DNA of 64,000 bases from Calliopum simillimum (taxonomy: Eukaryota; Arthropoda; Insecta; Diptera; Lauxaniidae). Position numbers and translations under genes: made by a program. Positions 1 through 11,662 of the stretch are shown here, in pieces. A model generated the notes under the pieces. That model saw only the letters and a program-made list of their open reading frames with translations. It did no database searches and had not been told where the DNA came from. The stretch spans positions 153,312,492 to 153,376,491 of the forward strand of contig OX638368.1 of assembly GCA_951812925.1 (NCBI GenBank), given 5' to 3'. Position 1 is the stretch's first letter. Every line of letters begins with the position of its first letter.

Positions 1-533
1 TAAAACACCGTTAAAAATCGTCAAATAAATAAAAATGTCAATTCTAAATTTTTAATTTCATTGATTTGTTCTAATTTGAAAGTAACCCAATATACCATAT
101 ATAAAAAAAAGGTTAAATCACTTTTTATCTGTCTTTTCTATTTCATTGATTTACCAAAAAAGTTTCAGTACTGGGTAGATTTTGAGTCACAGGGAAAGAG
201 ATTTTGTGAAAAACATCACGTAATTACACACTAACACTTTACGGTATACACATTGCATTGACTTATTTGAACATTGTACCAAGTTTTGCTTGCGTCTCTC
301 GTATTTAGTGTTACCATCGTGTTATATTTCATATCAAAAATTAATTTTAGTACATTAGAGCGGATCAAATTCTTTTGGCGAGATGCGTGCCCTCTTACGA
401 TGTTCTTTGGATCGTTTTAAGAATTTTCGGCCAAGAAAGCATACCTCTTAAATGAATTTCGAGCCTCAAAATCTTTCAAGGTATTTTCCTCAAACAAGAC
501 GATAAAATCCAAAAAAACGAATATGAATGTGAA
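1..533. other. AT-rich non-coding DNA
   Basis: No gene, repeat boundary or RNA gene was recognised in this stretch, which runs into the hexamer array. Confidence 0.6.
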
Positions 534-1390
534 AATGACAACGACAATGACAATGACAATGACAATGACAGTGACAGTGACAGTGACAATGACAATGACA
601 ATGACAATGACAGTGACAATGACAATGACAATGACAATGACAATGACAATGACAATGACAATGACATTGACATTGACAATGACAATGACAATGACAATGA
701 CAATGACAATGACAATGACAATGACAATGACAATGACAATGACATTGACATTGACATTGACATTGACAATGACAATGACAATGACAATGACAATGACAAT
801 GACAATGACAATGACAATGACAATGACTATGACAATGACAATGACAATGACAATGACAATGACAATGACAATGACAATGACAATGACAATGACAATGACA
901 ATGACAATGACAATGACAATGACAATGACAATGACAATGACAATGACAATGACAATGACAATGACAATGACAATGACAATGACAATGACAATGACAATGA
1001 CAATGACAATGACAATGACAATGACAATGACAATGACAATGACAATGACAATGACAATGACAATGACAATGACAATGACAATGACAATGACAATGACAAT
1101 GACAATGACAATGACAATGACAATGACAATGACAATGACAATGACAATGACAATGACAATGACAATGACAATGACAATGACAATGACAATGACAATGACA
1201 ATGACAATGACAATGACAATGACAGTGACAATGACAATGACAATGACAATGACAATGACAATGACAATGACAATGACAATGACAATGACAATGACAATGA
1301 CAATGACAATGACAGTGACAATGACAATGACAATGACAATGACAATGACAATGACAATGACAATGACAATGACAATGACAATGACAATGA
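534..1390. repeat. Hexanucleotide array (AATGAC)n, about 143 units
   Basis: A tandem array of the 6-bp unit AATGAC/ATGACA runs for about 857 bp. The first 300 bp are heterogeneous: GTGACA variants lie near 570-590 and 613, and two clusters of TTGACA lie near 665-676 and 744-768. A long, nearly pure core follows from about 833 to 1220. Because the period is 6, most frames stay open and give dipeptide repeats (Met-Thr, Ser-Leu, His-Cys). These are artefacts of the repeat and not proteins. Purity is highest in the centre and right, which suggests recent expansion there. Confidence 0.97.
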
Positions 1391-4300
1391 AAAAGTTTAG
1401 TTGTATTAGACTTTGTTAACATTTATTTTTTCTAACATTGATGGTAACATGAGTCGCATTGTGTTCTTGAATATATTTAAAATTATTTTTAAACTTTTTT
1501 TTGTTTTCAAAACAACGGCGTAACAAAAGTGCGTCAACCACAAAAAACAAAAAAAAAAAAACAGCACTAACCCAAGAAAATCAGAAAAATTTTGTATTCT
1601 AAACACAAAACGTCAAAGCGTCATGTAGACAGTTACACCATTTCGTTCCGTTTCACTTAAATTTGACATGCGTTTTGTTATGTTGAGCTAAAAGCTGGGA
1701 GTGATCGTTTTCTGTCAAATGACGAATTGAATCGCAGTGATGGCGCGTTGCGGCTCCATTTGTTTCGTGGTTTTGTTGCAACTTTATTGTTCATGGTGCT
1801 GTATGGCAAATGCTAGTTACTATTTGGAATGCGCCTTATGTACGTAAGTACATGTGATGCTAGCTTTAATTTTTATTATTTATTTTTTTTTTGTTGCTGC
1901 CAGTCTGGCTTAGCCGATTAAGAGCGTTCTATTGTTTTTACGATTTTTAGCGCAAAGATGCAAAACCCAAATCTATCACGTCAACATGAAAGAAACTGCT
2001 ACAGGAGACGAATAGCTTTGAATGTTATGAGCTTAAAATGTGGATTTTGAATGTGTTATGTTCTTGTTTCAGAAAAAAGTTTTCCATGAAAATAACAAAT
2101 TTCTTTTTCAACTCAAGAATATTTTGTTATATCTGCAGTCTTTAATAAACCTGTGTTTTTAAATATTTTGGAAAGACGAAGAAAAAAAACCCATTAAAAA
2201 ATGATCAAATCGAAATTGAATTTTTGAAATATGCAACAACAACAACAATATAAGCCAAAAGTGCTGACAGCATAACAATGACGACTACAACAACATCAAA
2301 AATAACAAAAAGTTCACAAAAATGCATCTCCTAGTAAATTTCGAAGGAAAGTCGCGAAAAAATAAATGTCACGTTACTAAATTACAAAATGTTCGTGACA
2401 CACTCCATGCATACAACACAAGGACCTAAACAACACAAATAAAAATCGCTAGCTGACCGGCGTTGGCAAGAAAACCTTAAATAAAACCAAAAAAGTTTCG
2501 AATTCAATTTCAAAGTGGCTTTGCGTTAGGAGCATAACGATATTCGGAAATATCAATGAAAATTGTTATTCAATAGGACAACAATAACGCAATGATTACA
2601 ACGGTTGCGTATAATTTGAGAATTCTATTAAAATGTTTGTATAATTTGTCGCACTCATTAAATAACACTTTCAAATAAAAAATTTATTTCAAAACGTTTT
2701 GTATTGTGTTTGAAGTAAAAAACAATTAAGTACGGTGGCCACTAAACGCTAAATTATGATAGATGGACGTAAAACAGCTCCAAACGTCAAAGAAAATCTG
2801 TTTGTTAAAATTATTATTGCGTCCAAACGGATAAACTCAGATGCATGTACAAATTTGGTACAGATAATGCCTTACTGTTCGTTAAAACTCCATTTGATTT
2901 TTATATCAATTTCAATATCTAAGTTATCGTCAAGAACGATAAGATAGAAAATTGAAGAGAATAAGTAAACCTGCATCAAAACGATAATATGTTGTGAAAA
3001 GTGATTTCGTTAGACAGCCAAATCTTACGTATAAGAAGCGTCATAAAAGGACAAGTCCTGGGACTAAGGCTAACTGCTGTTAGAGATTATTGTATAAGAC
3101 GTTAAGATACTGGCAGTTGTTAAGATATTGTATTCATAATTTTTGTCAATGGCCAACGGTGGAAAACCGTAGTTTCATAATACACTGAGAAAAGAGTATG
3201 TTTCCCTCAAAGAAATATATTTGGTTGAATATTTTATAAAATATTTGTTAATAATTAACAAATTTTGGTTAATATTAATATGCCTTTAATTGGACTTTAA
3301 AATGTTGTTGATTGGGGCAAACATGGTATCTGTTTGATGTAATTGAAGTGATTTGGTTGTGACAAAAAAGGGAACATTTGATTAGCCTATGTCGTTGTCA
3401 AAAGTTAGAACTCTTAATAAAGACTATAAAAAAGTGTTAATAATTGTTATAAGAAAAGTAATTGTGATTAAAAGTGAAAGTTTTTATCAAAACCGCAAAT
3501 TTTTATAACTGCAATGCCTTGCATCTCTTGCTTTACGACTAGACATTTTTTTTTTTTATGCCTATAGGCATGCCTAAAAGTACGTTAGGTCTAATTGGAA
3601 AGTAATGCGATTTTGGGTATGCCTATGTAAAGCTTGCTTAATGAAAGCAGAAATTAAGTTATTCTCTAATTAAGTTATATGAATGTGAGAGTAAAATTAT
3701 TAGAACATAAAAAAATTTAAAAAAAAATTCAGTCTTGGATTTGAACGCATGCGTCCAGCGTATCGATCTAGCGTCTTACCTATTCGAACAACGCTAGCAT
3801 CTCTAATCGAGTGGATTGAATTTTATTACTTATTTTGAAAAATAATTCGGTTTGTTGTTATAAAAACGTAAAAGTATAAAGGTATACTTATCCGAATATC
3901 AATTCTTCGTCTGAATATGATCTAGAAAACATATGTGACATATTTCTCAGTACATATCATAAGCTTTTAAAAACTTTTAAAATTTTGCACTAGCACGAAC
4001 TGTTTTGAAGCAATTACTGTTTAACTGCTTCGTATTCTATAAATACCATCATAATGTTGAATCAAGTAAATCGAACCATATTACGTCGTGTCTTAGATGA
4101 AATTGGACGATTTTATGATCGAAAAATCGTTATATCTCAAGAAGTAATACAAGTTCCACTCGATATTTAACGGATTTTCAAACAGAATTAAATAAAGAGT
4201 TGTCAACATCCCGAAATGTTAAAATTTAATTTTAAATAAAGATTAATTTTAAATGTGTGAACTCAACTTAAGGTGTTCATTTATTTGTAATTTAATTTAA

Positions 4301-4424
4301 AGAGTTTCTGTTAAAAATTTAAGAAAATAAAAAGACACCAACATTAAAAAAAACCAAATTATTTTTTTGTTACATGTTAATTATTTTTAATTTTAGTTAA
4401 AAATTTTTTTTAAAACACAACGCG
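1391..4424. other. Non-coding AT-rich stretch with small repeat relics
   Basis: No protein gene was recognised. A CACTGAGAAAA end resembling the CACnnAGAAA transposon termini found elsewhere in the window lies at 3183. A tRNA A-box-like sequence (TGGCTTAGCCGATTAAGAGC) lies near 1906-1925. A 38-codon open frame begins at 4054 just after a TATAAATA at about 4039; I do not recognise it and it may be chance. Confidence 0.5.
3733..3806 (-). other. tRNA-like module (B-box plus T run)
   Basis: On the minus strand the sequence reads GCGTTCAAATCC, close to the tRNA B-box consensus. It is preceded by a degenerate A-box-like TAGCG...GACGCTAG stretch and followed by a T-rich run. It does not fold into an obvious complete tRNA by eye. 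It could be a tRNA-derived SINE head or a pseudo-tRNA. Similar B-box modules next to A/T runs occur near 7618, 47581, 47872 and 48072. Confidence 0.3.
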
Positions 4425-4895
4425 GCAGTGGCAGTGGCAGCGGCAGCGTCAGTGATCAGCCGCTTTTTAGAAACAGTGTGTTTCAATGGTAAAACAATTA
4501 CATAAGAGCAGTAGCAGTAAGCAGTACTGCTATGTTTAGGGGCCGTTCATATATTACGTAACGTAATTTTCGACCAATTTTGAATCCCTCCCTCTCCGGT
4601 CGTAACACATCGGACAAATCCCTCCCCCCTAGTTACGTAACAATTCTTAATTTTGGTAATTTGAAATTATCGTCGCATAAAATTTATAAAATCGACGCTA
4701 AGTAACGGAGTTGATGACCCCTCGCCCTGGCGCGTTACGTAATATGTGAACGGCCCCTTAGCTCTATTTCTAAATTTACTGCCACTGCCGCAGTGCTACC
4801 AAACAAACGAAAAAATTAAGGGAGGAACTTTGCAATAATTAAAAGACAAAAGAAAAAAAGCTGATCACTGCTGCTACCGCTAACACTGCCCCTGC
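4425..4895. mobile_element. Inverted-repeat element of CAGTGGCAG type, interrupted by a MITE
   Basis: The left arm at 4425-4460 (rich in GGCAGTGGCAGCGGCAG, ending in GTCAGTGATCAGC) matches the reverse complement of 4859-4895 (GCTGATCACTGCTGCTACCG onward). Without the inner MITE the element would be about 250 bp. Further CAGTAGCAG/CTGCCACTGCC blocks lie inside the arms. I could not define a target-site duplication or a superfamily. Confidence 0.65.
4539..4757. mobile_element. PIF/Harbinger-type MITE with TTA target duplication
   Basis: The 219-bp element starts GGGGCCGTTCATATATTACG and ends with the near-perfect inverse, CGTAATATGTGAACGGCCCC. It is flanked by TTA at 4536-4538 and 4758-4760. 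A 3-bp TWA duplication and GGGNCCGTT-like ends are characteristic of PIF/Harbinger elements. A second inner inverted pair, GTTACGTAAC-like, lies near 4636. There is no coding capacity. It sits inside the CAGTGGCAG inverted-repeat element and is therefore younger than it. Confidence 0.85.
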
Positions 4896-4912
4896 TTTAT
4901 TGTAAGTGCGAA

Positions 4913-5130
4913 CTCACACGACGGGCACGGGCACGTAGGGCACATCAAATTTCTATGCAAGCGGAGGGAAGTGGTGCTTTCATTTGTAGGCAAACGGAGG
5001 GAAGTGGTGCTTTCATTTGTAGGCAAGCGGAGGGAAGTGGTGCTTTCATTTGTAGGCAAACGGAAGGAAATGAAAGCACCACTTCCCTCCGCTTGCCTTG
5101 AAATTTGACGTGCCCGTTGCACAGTGTGAG
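4913..5130. mobile_element. Foldback element with internal 33-bp tandem repeats
   Basis: The ends are inverted: CTCACACGACGGGCACG... at 4913 against the reverse of ...GTGCCCGTTGCACAGTGTGAG ending at 5130. The inverted similarity continues through ATCAAATTT and the segment GCAAGCGGAGGGAAGTGGTG. The left arm contains about three and a half direct copies of a 33-bp unit (GCAAGCGGAGGGAAGTGGTG + CTTTCATTTGTAG) starting near 4958, 4991, 5024 and 5057. The right arm has one inverted copy, so the tandem growth took place on one arm only. The apparent open frame across it is a product of the repeat. Confidence 0.85.
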
Positions 5131-6311
5131 ATTTTGTCAATCTAGGACGTCAAAATTCAATTTTAGCCGTAGTTTTAAAGATATCGAGTTGAAAGTTTGT
5201 ATATGTGCTTTAATTCTTTATGCGGAGGTTTGGTTCAGAGATGAACAAAATCGGACAAAATCTACTAACACCTCCCATACAAATATGCCTTTTTTTTGTA
5301 AAAAAAAATTTAAAAAATTGGTTGGAATGAAGATATCAACATGAAAATTTGTATTTACTATTTCAGTGGTAACTGAATACTACTGTCAAAAAATGGGAGT
5401 GATAAAAAAGGTAACATACATTTATTTTTTCATGATTTCAGTGCAAATGTTCATTATAACACTTCAGGCATTGTAAAAAAAGTAGCCTTTGGGCAAAAAA
5501 TGGGCAAGATCTTATTTTTCAAATCTATTCTATGAGTATGCATGCTCATACTGTAAAAGAATCAGTGCATTTAACTACACGAGCTGCTTTTCTGACAGAA
5601 GTGTTCGGAGCTCTTCGAAAGAGTTATTTGACATCTGTTGCCTTACCAATATTTGTTGGACCGTTTTTTCTTCCTGATCCAGGTTATCGCGCAATGTTTA
5701 AGACTTCTATATACTGTTAAATGGCTTTTGAAACAGTGTGACGATGCACCTTGAGATCTGTTGCTATTTTTTTTTTTAAAGTCCGCAATGGATTTTTTTT
5801 GCAAAATTTTAATTATTTTTCAAGTAATTTTATTTAGCTGTCCATTTTGAAAGAAATAACAATTGAAAATGAATAACACAGGTTTACAAAAAAAAAAAAA
5901 TCTCATGGCGTTTTGACCAGACTATGTGCTTCCTAGAGACTTTGAAGTCCTGAATCCGAATCCCTGGTCCGTTTTTTTCCAGAACGTCTGAGAAAAAATA
6001 TTTCAAGGTCATATGGAGGCCATGTGTCTTTTAGTGATAAATTCGCTAAAATTCTGAAACTAATTTTTTATCATTGAGTTCTTAGTCCTTAAAAAGAATA
6101 TGTGATCAAAAAGTGTACCTCGGATCTAGTTTCGGAGATATAGCCATCGGAAGATCTGGATATATCTTCTATGAAAACCGCTATAAGTTAGAAACCCCTG
6201 GATGGATTTGTAAAAGATTGGGGTCATATGAAAGGTATTTTGACGGCCTATAAAAATGTCATGGCCATATTTTCAATTGGGTTCACAGTTTTAAAGATAT
6301 GAGCTTTTTTG
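5131..6311. other. Non-coding stretch, no complete gene seen
   Basis: Apart from a possible transposase remnant at 5530-5700, I recognise nothing in this AT-rich region. Its last part abuts the 5'-truncated mariner relic. Confidence 0.5.
5530..5700 (-). pseudogene. Possible transposase DNA-binding remnant
   Basis: The minus strand encodes a short stretch containing SVRKAARVVKCTDSFTV preceded by KRLFRRAPNT-like residues, with stops. This resembles the helix-turn-helix region of some Tc1/mariner-related transposases, where a 'SVRKAA' motif is common. The assignment is by eye only and no catalytic domain is present. The open frames on the plus strand over the same segment are treated as shadows. 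Confidence 0.3.
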
Positions 6312-7447
6312 AAATTTTGTGAATTCCGTGAAGGTCGTCCAAAAACGGTCGTTGTGCCAGAGAACATTGATGCCATGCGTGAACTGATAATGCAAGATCG
6401 TCATGTGATATACCGTGAGATAGAGGCATCTTTAGGCATTTCTTCCACCAGCATACATTTGATATTGCATGAACACCTGACCGTAAAAAAGGTTTGTACT
6501 CGTTGAATCCCACACAACTTGACAATCACTCAATAAAAGGCTCGTGTCGACTGGTGCAAAGAAATGTTGAAAAAATACGACCGCGGTGCTTCAAAAGACG
6601 TTTATAAGATCGTCACAGGTGACGAATCATGGATCTATGCGTACGAGCCCGAAACAAAACAGCAATCGACCGTGGGGGTCTTCGAAGATGAGCCAAATCC
6701 AACGAAAGTTGTTCGTGGAAGAAGCACTTCGAAGCAAATGGTCGCCTGTTTCTTCGGTAAAACTGGTCATGTGGCGACTGTTCCACTTGAGCAACGTAGG
6801 ACGGTCAATTCTGAGTGGTACACCGCAATTTGTTTGCCTGAAGTCTTCGAAGAAATTCGAAAAACGAACAAGAGAAGACGAATCATTGTTCACCATGACA
6901 ATGCGAGCTCTCACACATCGGCTCAAACCAGCGCCTTTTTGACTGGCCAAAACGTCGAATTGATGGGTCATCCGCCGTACAGCCCTGACTTGGCACCCAA
7001 TGACTAGTCGAAGCTTTCAAAAACCATGTTTTGGAGGTGTCTCAATCGGAATGGAAAAAGTGCTTCGACAATTGAGGAGTGGCCGTACCAAAGGGCCTAA
7101 GTACCATATCGAGGCAAAAGTAATGTCATGCTTTTTATGTGCCTAATAGTTGGTTATTTGACTGTTATAATTTTTTTAACATAATGACATCAATTTCACA
7201 CTATCAAGTAAATTTTTGGTGGAAACAGAAAACAGTTTTATTAATTTCTAACAAAATGTCACCCGTTTCATATTCTGACACTACTTTTGCCTCGAAATGG
7301 TACTTAGGCCCTTTGGTACGGCCACTCCTCAATTGGTTTGAGCGCATGCAAAAGTGAATAAATCATGCTGGAGAATACTTTGAAAATCAATAAAACCGTT
7401 TTTGATGATAAATTTTCGCATCTTCATTATTAGGCCAGAAATATATC
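6312..7447 (+). pseudogene. mariner transposase relic, 5'-truncated and MITE-interrupted
   Basis: The reading frame starts mid-protein with FREGRPKTVVVPENIDAMR, so roughly the first 100 residues are missing. It is interrupted by in-frame stops at 6504-6506 and near 6534. It then continues through TGDESWIYAYEPETKQ (first catalytic Asp), HHDNASSH (second Asp) and PPYSPDLAPND (third Asp), the D,D34D arrangement of mariner. A stop and a deletion of about 24 codons follow 7004. AFKNHVLEVSQSEWKKCFDN then resumes in another frame and is broken by a 257-bp MITE at 7074. The protein tail NWFERMQK...GEYFENQ and its stop are found after 7335. The element is inactive. Confidence 0.93.
7074..7330. mobile_element. 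MITE inserted in the mariner relic
   Basis: The inverted ends GAGGAGTGGCCGTACCAAAG and their reverse complement enclose 257 bp, with near-identity over about 55 bp of each arm. The flanks share AATT, and joining them restores the mariner codons for ..CFDNWFERM.., which proves the insertion. An apparent half copy lies at 40838-40948, and the 38312-38560 element is a diverged relative (shared GAGGNAAAAGTAATGTCA block). No coding capacity. Confidence 0.88.
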
Positions 7448-7642
7448 GAGCAGCCCACGTAATATCTTATATAATTTTAAAAGCTAACGTGATTCACAAA
7501 AAAATAAAAATTATTCGTTGGACACAGTATAAGTTATGGCTGATAAAGTGTATATAAGTTTTTCTCGACACACTGCGTAAAAATAGTATTTTACTATCTA
7601 TAATGCGGACGGACAACGGTTCAAATCCTAGTGCAGTCAGTA
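7448..7642. other. Short spacer with tRNA B-box-like sequence
   Basis: GGTTCAAATCC at 7618-7628 matches the tRNA B-box consensus, immediately before the TA-GGGGAGA element. I see no complete tRNA; this is probably a tRNA-derived repeat fragment cut by the insertion. Confidence 0.35.
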
Positions 7643-8463
7643 GGGGAGATGTGTGTACCTTGGTCCGAGTGTACCTCGGTCCGAGTGTCGGTTGCCACTC
7701 AACAGTTGCACGTGTACGATAATGAAATCTATGAAATCTAACACTCATACCGCTGACTGATATTAGTAGACTTCAGACCGTCAAGCTGTATGCGTGTATA
7801 AAAAGTGACGGAAAATGTGTTTTTGGAGTAAACTACGAAACGTTTTGTGAGGAACTTACTTGAAATATTTCAGTTTTACAACATCAGGAAGGAAGTTTGG
7901 TTATTGTTTTAAGCTTTTAGTGTGGTTTAGATGTATTTTCTTTAATATATGTTATGGGTGTTGACTGTTTTTAAAACATGCTGTCTGTGTGTACCTTAAA
8001 CCTATGCTTATTGACCAGCGAACTTTTTCGACGGGCAACCAGAAAGCCGTAATCGCCTTTCAATAAAATATCATTATTATTATTTACGTGATAAATGTAT
8101 TTATTTGCATTCATCTTTGTTTAATTAATTGTTTTTTTTTTTTAAATTGACTTTTTTGTGTTATAATTTTTGTTTGTGATTAATTTTTTTTTTTATTGAA
8201 AAAAATGCTACTTTTGATAACATAATAAATGGTTCTTTCATAATTTATTACCTATATAGTTCAAGGTACACTTGCATGGTGTACCTTGGACCGTTTGGGA
8301 TTGGAACGGAAAAAGTAATATTTCTTCTTAATGGTAAGACATAGAAATATCATAATCACGTCATTTGATGCTGCAAGCATTGAAGAAAAACTAAAGAAAC
8401 TTTTTTGAAAAATCTAGCACATTGAAAAAACTAAAAAGCGGACCAAGGTACACACATCTCCCC
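7643..8463 (-). mobile_element. TA-GGGGAGA family element, copy 1
   Basis: An 821-bp non-coding element bounded by TA GGGGAGATGTGTGTACC and the inverse ending ...CACACATCTCCCC TA. The motif TGTACCTTGGTCCG is iterated inside: 7654-7667, 7670-7683 (with C in place of one T), near 7990, 8280-8293, and inverted just before the right end. The TA duplication points to the Tc1/mariner superfamily. Two further copies lie at 11989-15099 and 58451-59333, both in the opposite orientation, as judged from the AGGCGATTA...GCCCGTCG block. Confidence 0.88.
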
Positions 8464-8465
8464 TA

Positions 8466-10753
8466 CGTGTTTTTGTTGTTTATTTTTGTTAGAACTTTAC
8501 AGTTCTTGTATGATTCGTTATATGCTTTTTGTTTTTTTTTTATGAAGTTTGAAATCTACAATTAGGAAAATATCACTTAAATGTTTTCAAAAAAATTACA
8601 TTACTGTAAGGTTATTTGAAAATTCTGAAATGACTAAAACAGTAAAGTAAAATTTATTCCATTGGCGAGTTGTCACTATTCTGACTTGAAAATCTGGTTA
8701 AATTTTCTGGAATCAAAGTAGTATGAACTATTTTTTTCCTCCGTGTCGTACCAAAGTAATATGCCAATTTTGAAAAAATTTCAAAAATGACACCTAATTG
8801 TATTTGTATGATTTTCGATATTTCTGTCTGTTCCCCGTTTTGCTGATACTGCACGCGTATTCTTTCCATCCCTTACTAATGTTGTGTTTTTATTTTATTT
8901 TTAAATTTTTTATATTGTTGGTTCCAAGTCAAAGAGAAGAGAAAAAAATGCATACAAATTTAGTGTCCTTGATCCCTGGAGCTCAGTCAGTAACGTTAAA
9001 GCGCTGCGGCTGTGTCCGTGGTGAATATTAAATTAGTTGCTGTTGCTGTTGCAACTAATGGCTAATGGTGTGCTGGACAACAGTAACAACAACAAAAGTA
9101 GCAAAAAACTTTTAACTCATTTATTTGAAAAAAAAAAAAAAAAAAAAACAGTGAAAAAACAAAAATCATGTGATTTCAAAATTGAATTGCATTTTGTTTT
9201 CGCATTTCCGAAAATAAAACAAAAACCAAGAAGAAATTCATTTCAAATTCGAGCACAAATTGTTTAAAATGTCATTCCATTTTATTTCTATTATTTGTGA
9301 CAATACGCAAAGGGAATTTATATATTTATTTTAATTCTTTTGCAGCAAACATTATACCTACATACATAAGTACGTATTTATTTTTGCATCAAAAAGTAAT
9401 TTTTCCTACAGCTGCATTTGAATAATATAATTTCCTTTACTATTTTTTCAAATATTCAAAAAAGATTTAATTTTATTACGTTTGAATTTATGTATTTCCA
9501 CATTAATAAAAGCGCTAAATACACTCATACATACATCTGTATAAATTCATCGTAAACTTTTTTTTTCCAAAACAGCAAATACATGGAATCCATTAAATTT
9601 TTTCCTTTAACTGCATATAGGCAACTTAATTTGCTGCTTCCATTTTTTCATCGGTAAAACGGCGAACTTTCACAGTTGTACCATAAATTGTCTCCCAAAA
9701 GAGTAAACAATTTTTTTTCTTCTTCACAACTGCACCGTCTAAATTTTTTATTTTTTTTTTTTTCATTTAAAATACGTTTAGAAAACATTGCGAAATTCCC
9801 ACTCCCAATAAAAAAAAGAACGAAAAATCAAACCAGAATATGAAAAAAATTGCCTTCGAATTCTTTACGCTTGCAGCGTAGATCCTCTAGATACCTCAAT
9901 GAGCAGCAAAACCTAAATCCCAAAGGAACACATGGCAGCAAAACGGGAACATTCACTAGAAAGTTTTTAGGGCTGCCAATTTTTTTTTTTTTTTTCATTT
10001 TTGGTACTCGCACAAATGCTGCTGTCCAGCCTGCTTGCGGTATAAAAAAATATGCCTTGGACTGCATTTTTATATGCGGGTTGCATAGTGGAGTACGAGT
10101 AAGAGCTTTTGCAATACCATTTTTTATGTTCACAATTTTTTAGCCCATTTTCTTTTTGTTCTTTTTGTAATTTCGTGACCCAGGGTTGTAGTTATCGTCG
10201 TAGTCATTGCATTTTTGGTTGCAACCACTGCACGTGTTGTATGTGTCTCAGTCTCGTTGTGTTTCGTCACAATGGTTGATTCTTTTGCCTCCTTTCCTTT
10301 TCGCCTTACAGTGAGGAATTAAAGTTCACAAGTCAGGATTACAAAGTAGATAATTTAAGTTCGAAATTTGTCCTCCTTTTTTTACTAAGTTAAAAATGTT
10401 GTGCGACCTTGAATTATACACCAGTTGAAAGGTATTTATGTGTAAATGAGCACAAAATTAAAATAATTTTAATATTTTGCCTTTAAGCAAGGTGAAATTT
10501 ATTCAAAATTGTTCCATATTAACTATGTACTACAAAATAAGCAGAACTGAAAAGAGGATTTAGCACGAACAGAAAGATAAAAAGCAAAGCACTGACTTCA
10601 TATGTTTTGTTTTTCTTACGTTTCACATTTGACATTTTATCAGGGATGATAAATGAACTTTTCTATTTCGTACCAAATAGCAAAACAAAAAAGTGTCCAA
10701 AAAGTACTAAAAATATTTAGTGGCCGAATTTTGACCACCTGGCGATTCTAGTA
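8466..10753. other. Non-coding AT-rich stretch
   Basis: I see poly(A)/poly(T) runs (for example 9127-9147), CAA/CAG-like short repeats and ACATACATA tracts near 9355, but no gene, RNA or bounded transposon. Open frames here lack any recognisable domain. Confidence 0.55.
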
Positions 10754-11662
10754 GGGTAGAAGGGGGAGGTTTCGACACGTGGGAGGCTTCATCAGTGCCA
10801 AATTTTGCGATTTCTATCCGCACTTACTCCCGCGTGTAAGCCAAAAAGTCTTACTCCTGGTACGCAGCTATCATAAAAATTTCTCTGCGTAATTCGACTA
10901 GGGTGCGTAGTTAGTCGTGATTTTGTATTTTTATAGCAAGTTGATGTAATATTTGCTTATTGCTTTTTGTGTGATAGTCGGTTAATAAACCATAAAATTT
11001 CCGTTTATTTTTAGCAGATACTTAAATATATTATTACTGTTAATACTACATTTAAGGTTTGCAAAATAAATAAAAGATAACTGCGAAATTTTGGAAATTT
11101 GGAAACAAGTGGATAAGGGAGGATTCGTCAAGTGTAAATGGGAGGATTCGACAACTGAAATTATGCATATGATTCAATTATTTTCCATGAATCTGATTTT
11201 TCGGAGTTCGGTACATATGCCGATGTGCAAATAGGTATAGAATCAGCCTGAATCATGTCTCGAACTCGTTCAAGGCTCTGACCTACCTGGTCCGAATGAT
11301 TTGCTGGATATGGCCCCGATTGAAGACGACATCCCTGATTTTCGTTTTCCCATTGTATCACCGGAAGCAATTCGTCTTTTACCATCTACGATCAAAAGGT
11401 TGAAGGTTTCAAAGAATCAAGGGAATCAAGAATTTATATGACTGACGAAGCCTCCCCAAAAAAGGGAGGTTTCGTCATTTATTTTAACTTTGGTTTATTG
11501 GTCACATTTCCGAAAATGAGAGAAAAATCGATTTTTTTGTAATTTATAAAAGAAGCACACATATTCATGCATAGTCCATGTGTATTCAAAATAACATTCA
11601 CAATTGCATTTGGAAGGTATAAGGACTTTTTTGTTAGGGTGTCGAAACCTCCCCCTTCTCCC
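10754..11662. mobile_element. Inverted-repeat element with GGGAGGTTTCG iterons
   Basis: The ends AGAAGGGGGAGGTTTCGACA (left) and its inverse TGTCGAAACCTCCCCCTTCT (right) enclose about 0.9 kb. A core GGGAGGNTTCG recurs inside at about 10781, 11116 and 11140, with an inverted/direct pair at about 11445 and 11465. These could be transposase-binding sites. A 74-codon minus-strand frame (11385-11161) shows no domain I know. A TA-like target site is possible but not clean. Confidence 0.7.

Noticed and set aside
476..1422. Long open frames of Ser-Leu, His-Cys and Met-Thr repeats over the hexamer array
   Set aside because: They are translations of a 6-bp tandem repeat in several frames, with no start context or domain.
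4054..4170. 38-codon frame after a TATAAATA sequence
   Set aside because: The TATA sequence is only about 10 nt from the ATG, which leaves no room for a 5' end; no homology was recognised.
4880..5140. 86-codon minus-strand frame with RLPTNESTTS repeats
   Set aside because: It is the translation of the 33-bp tandem units of the foldback element.
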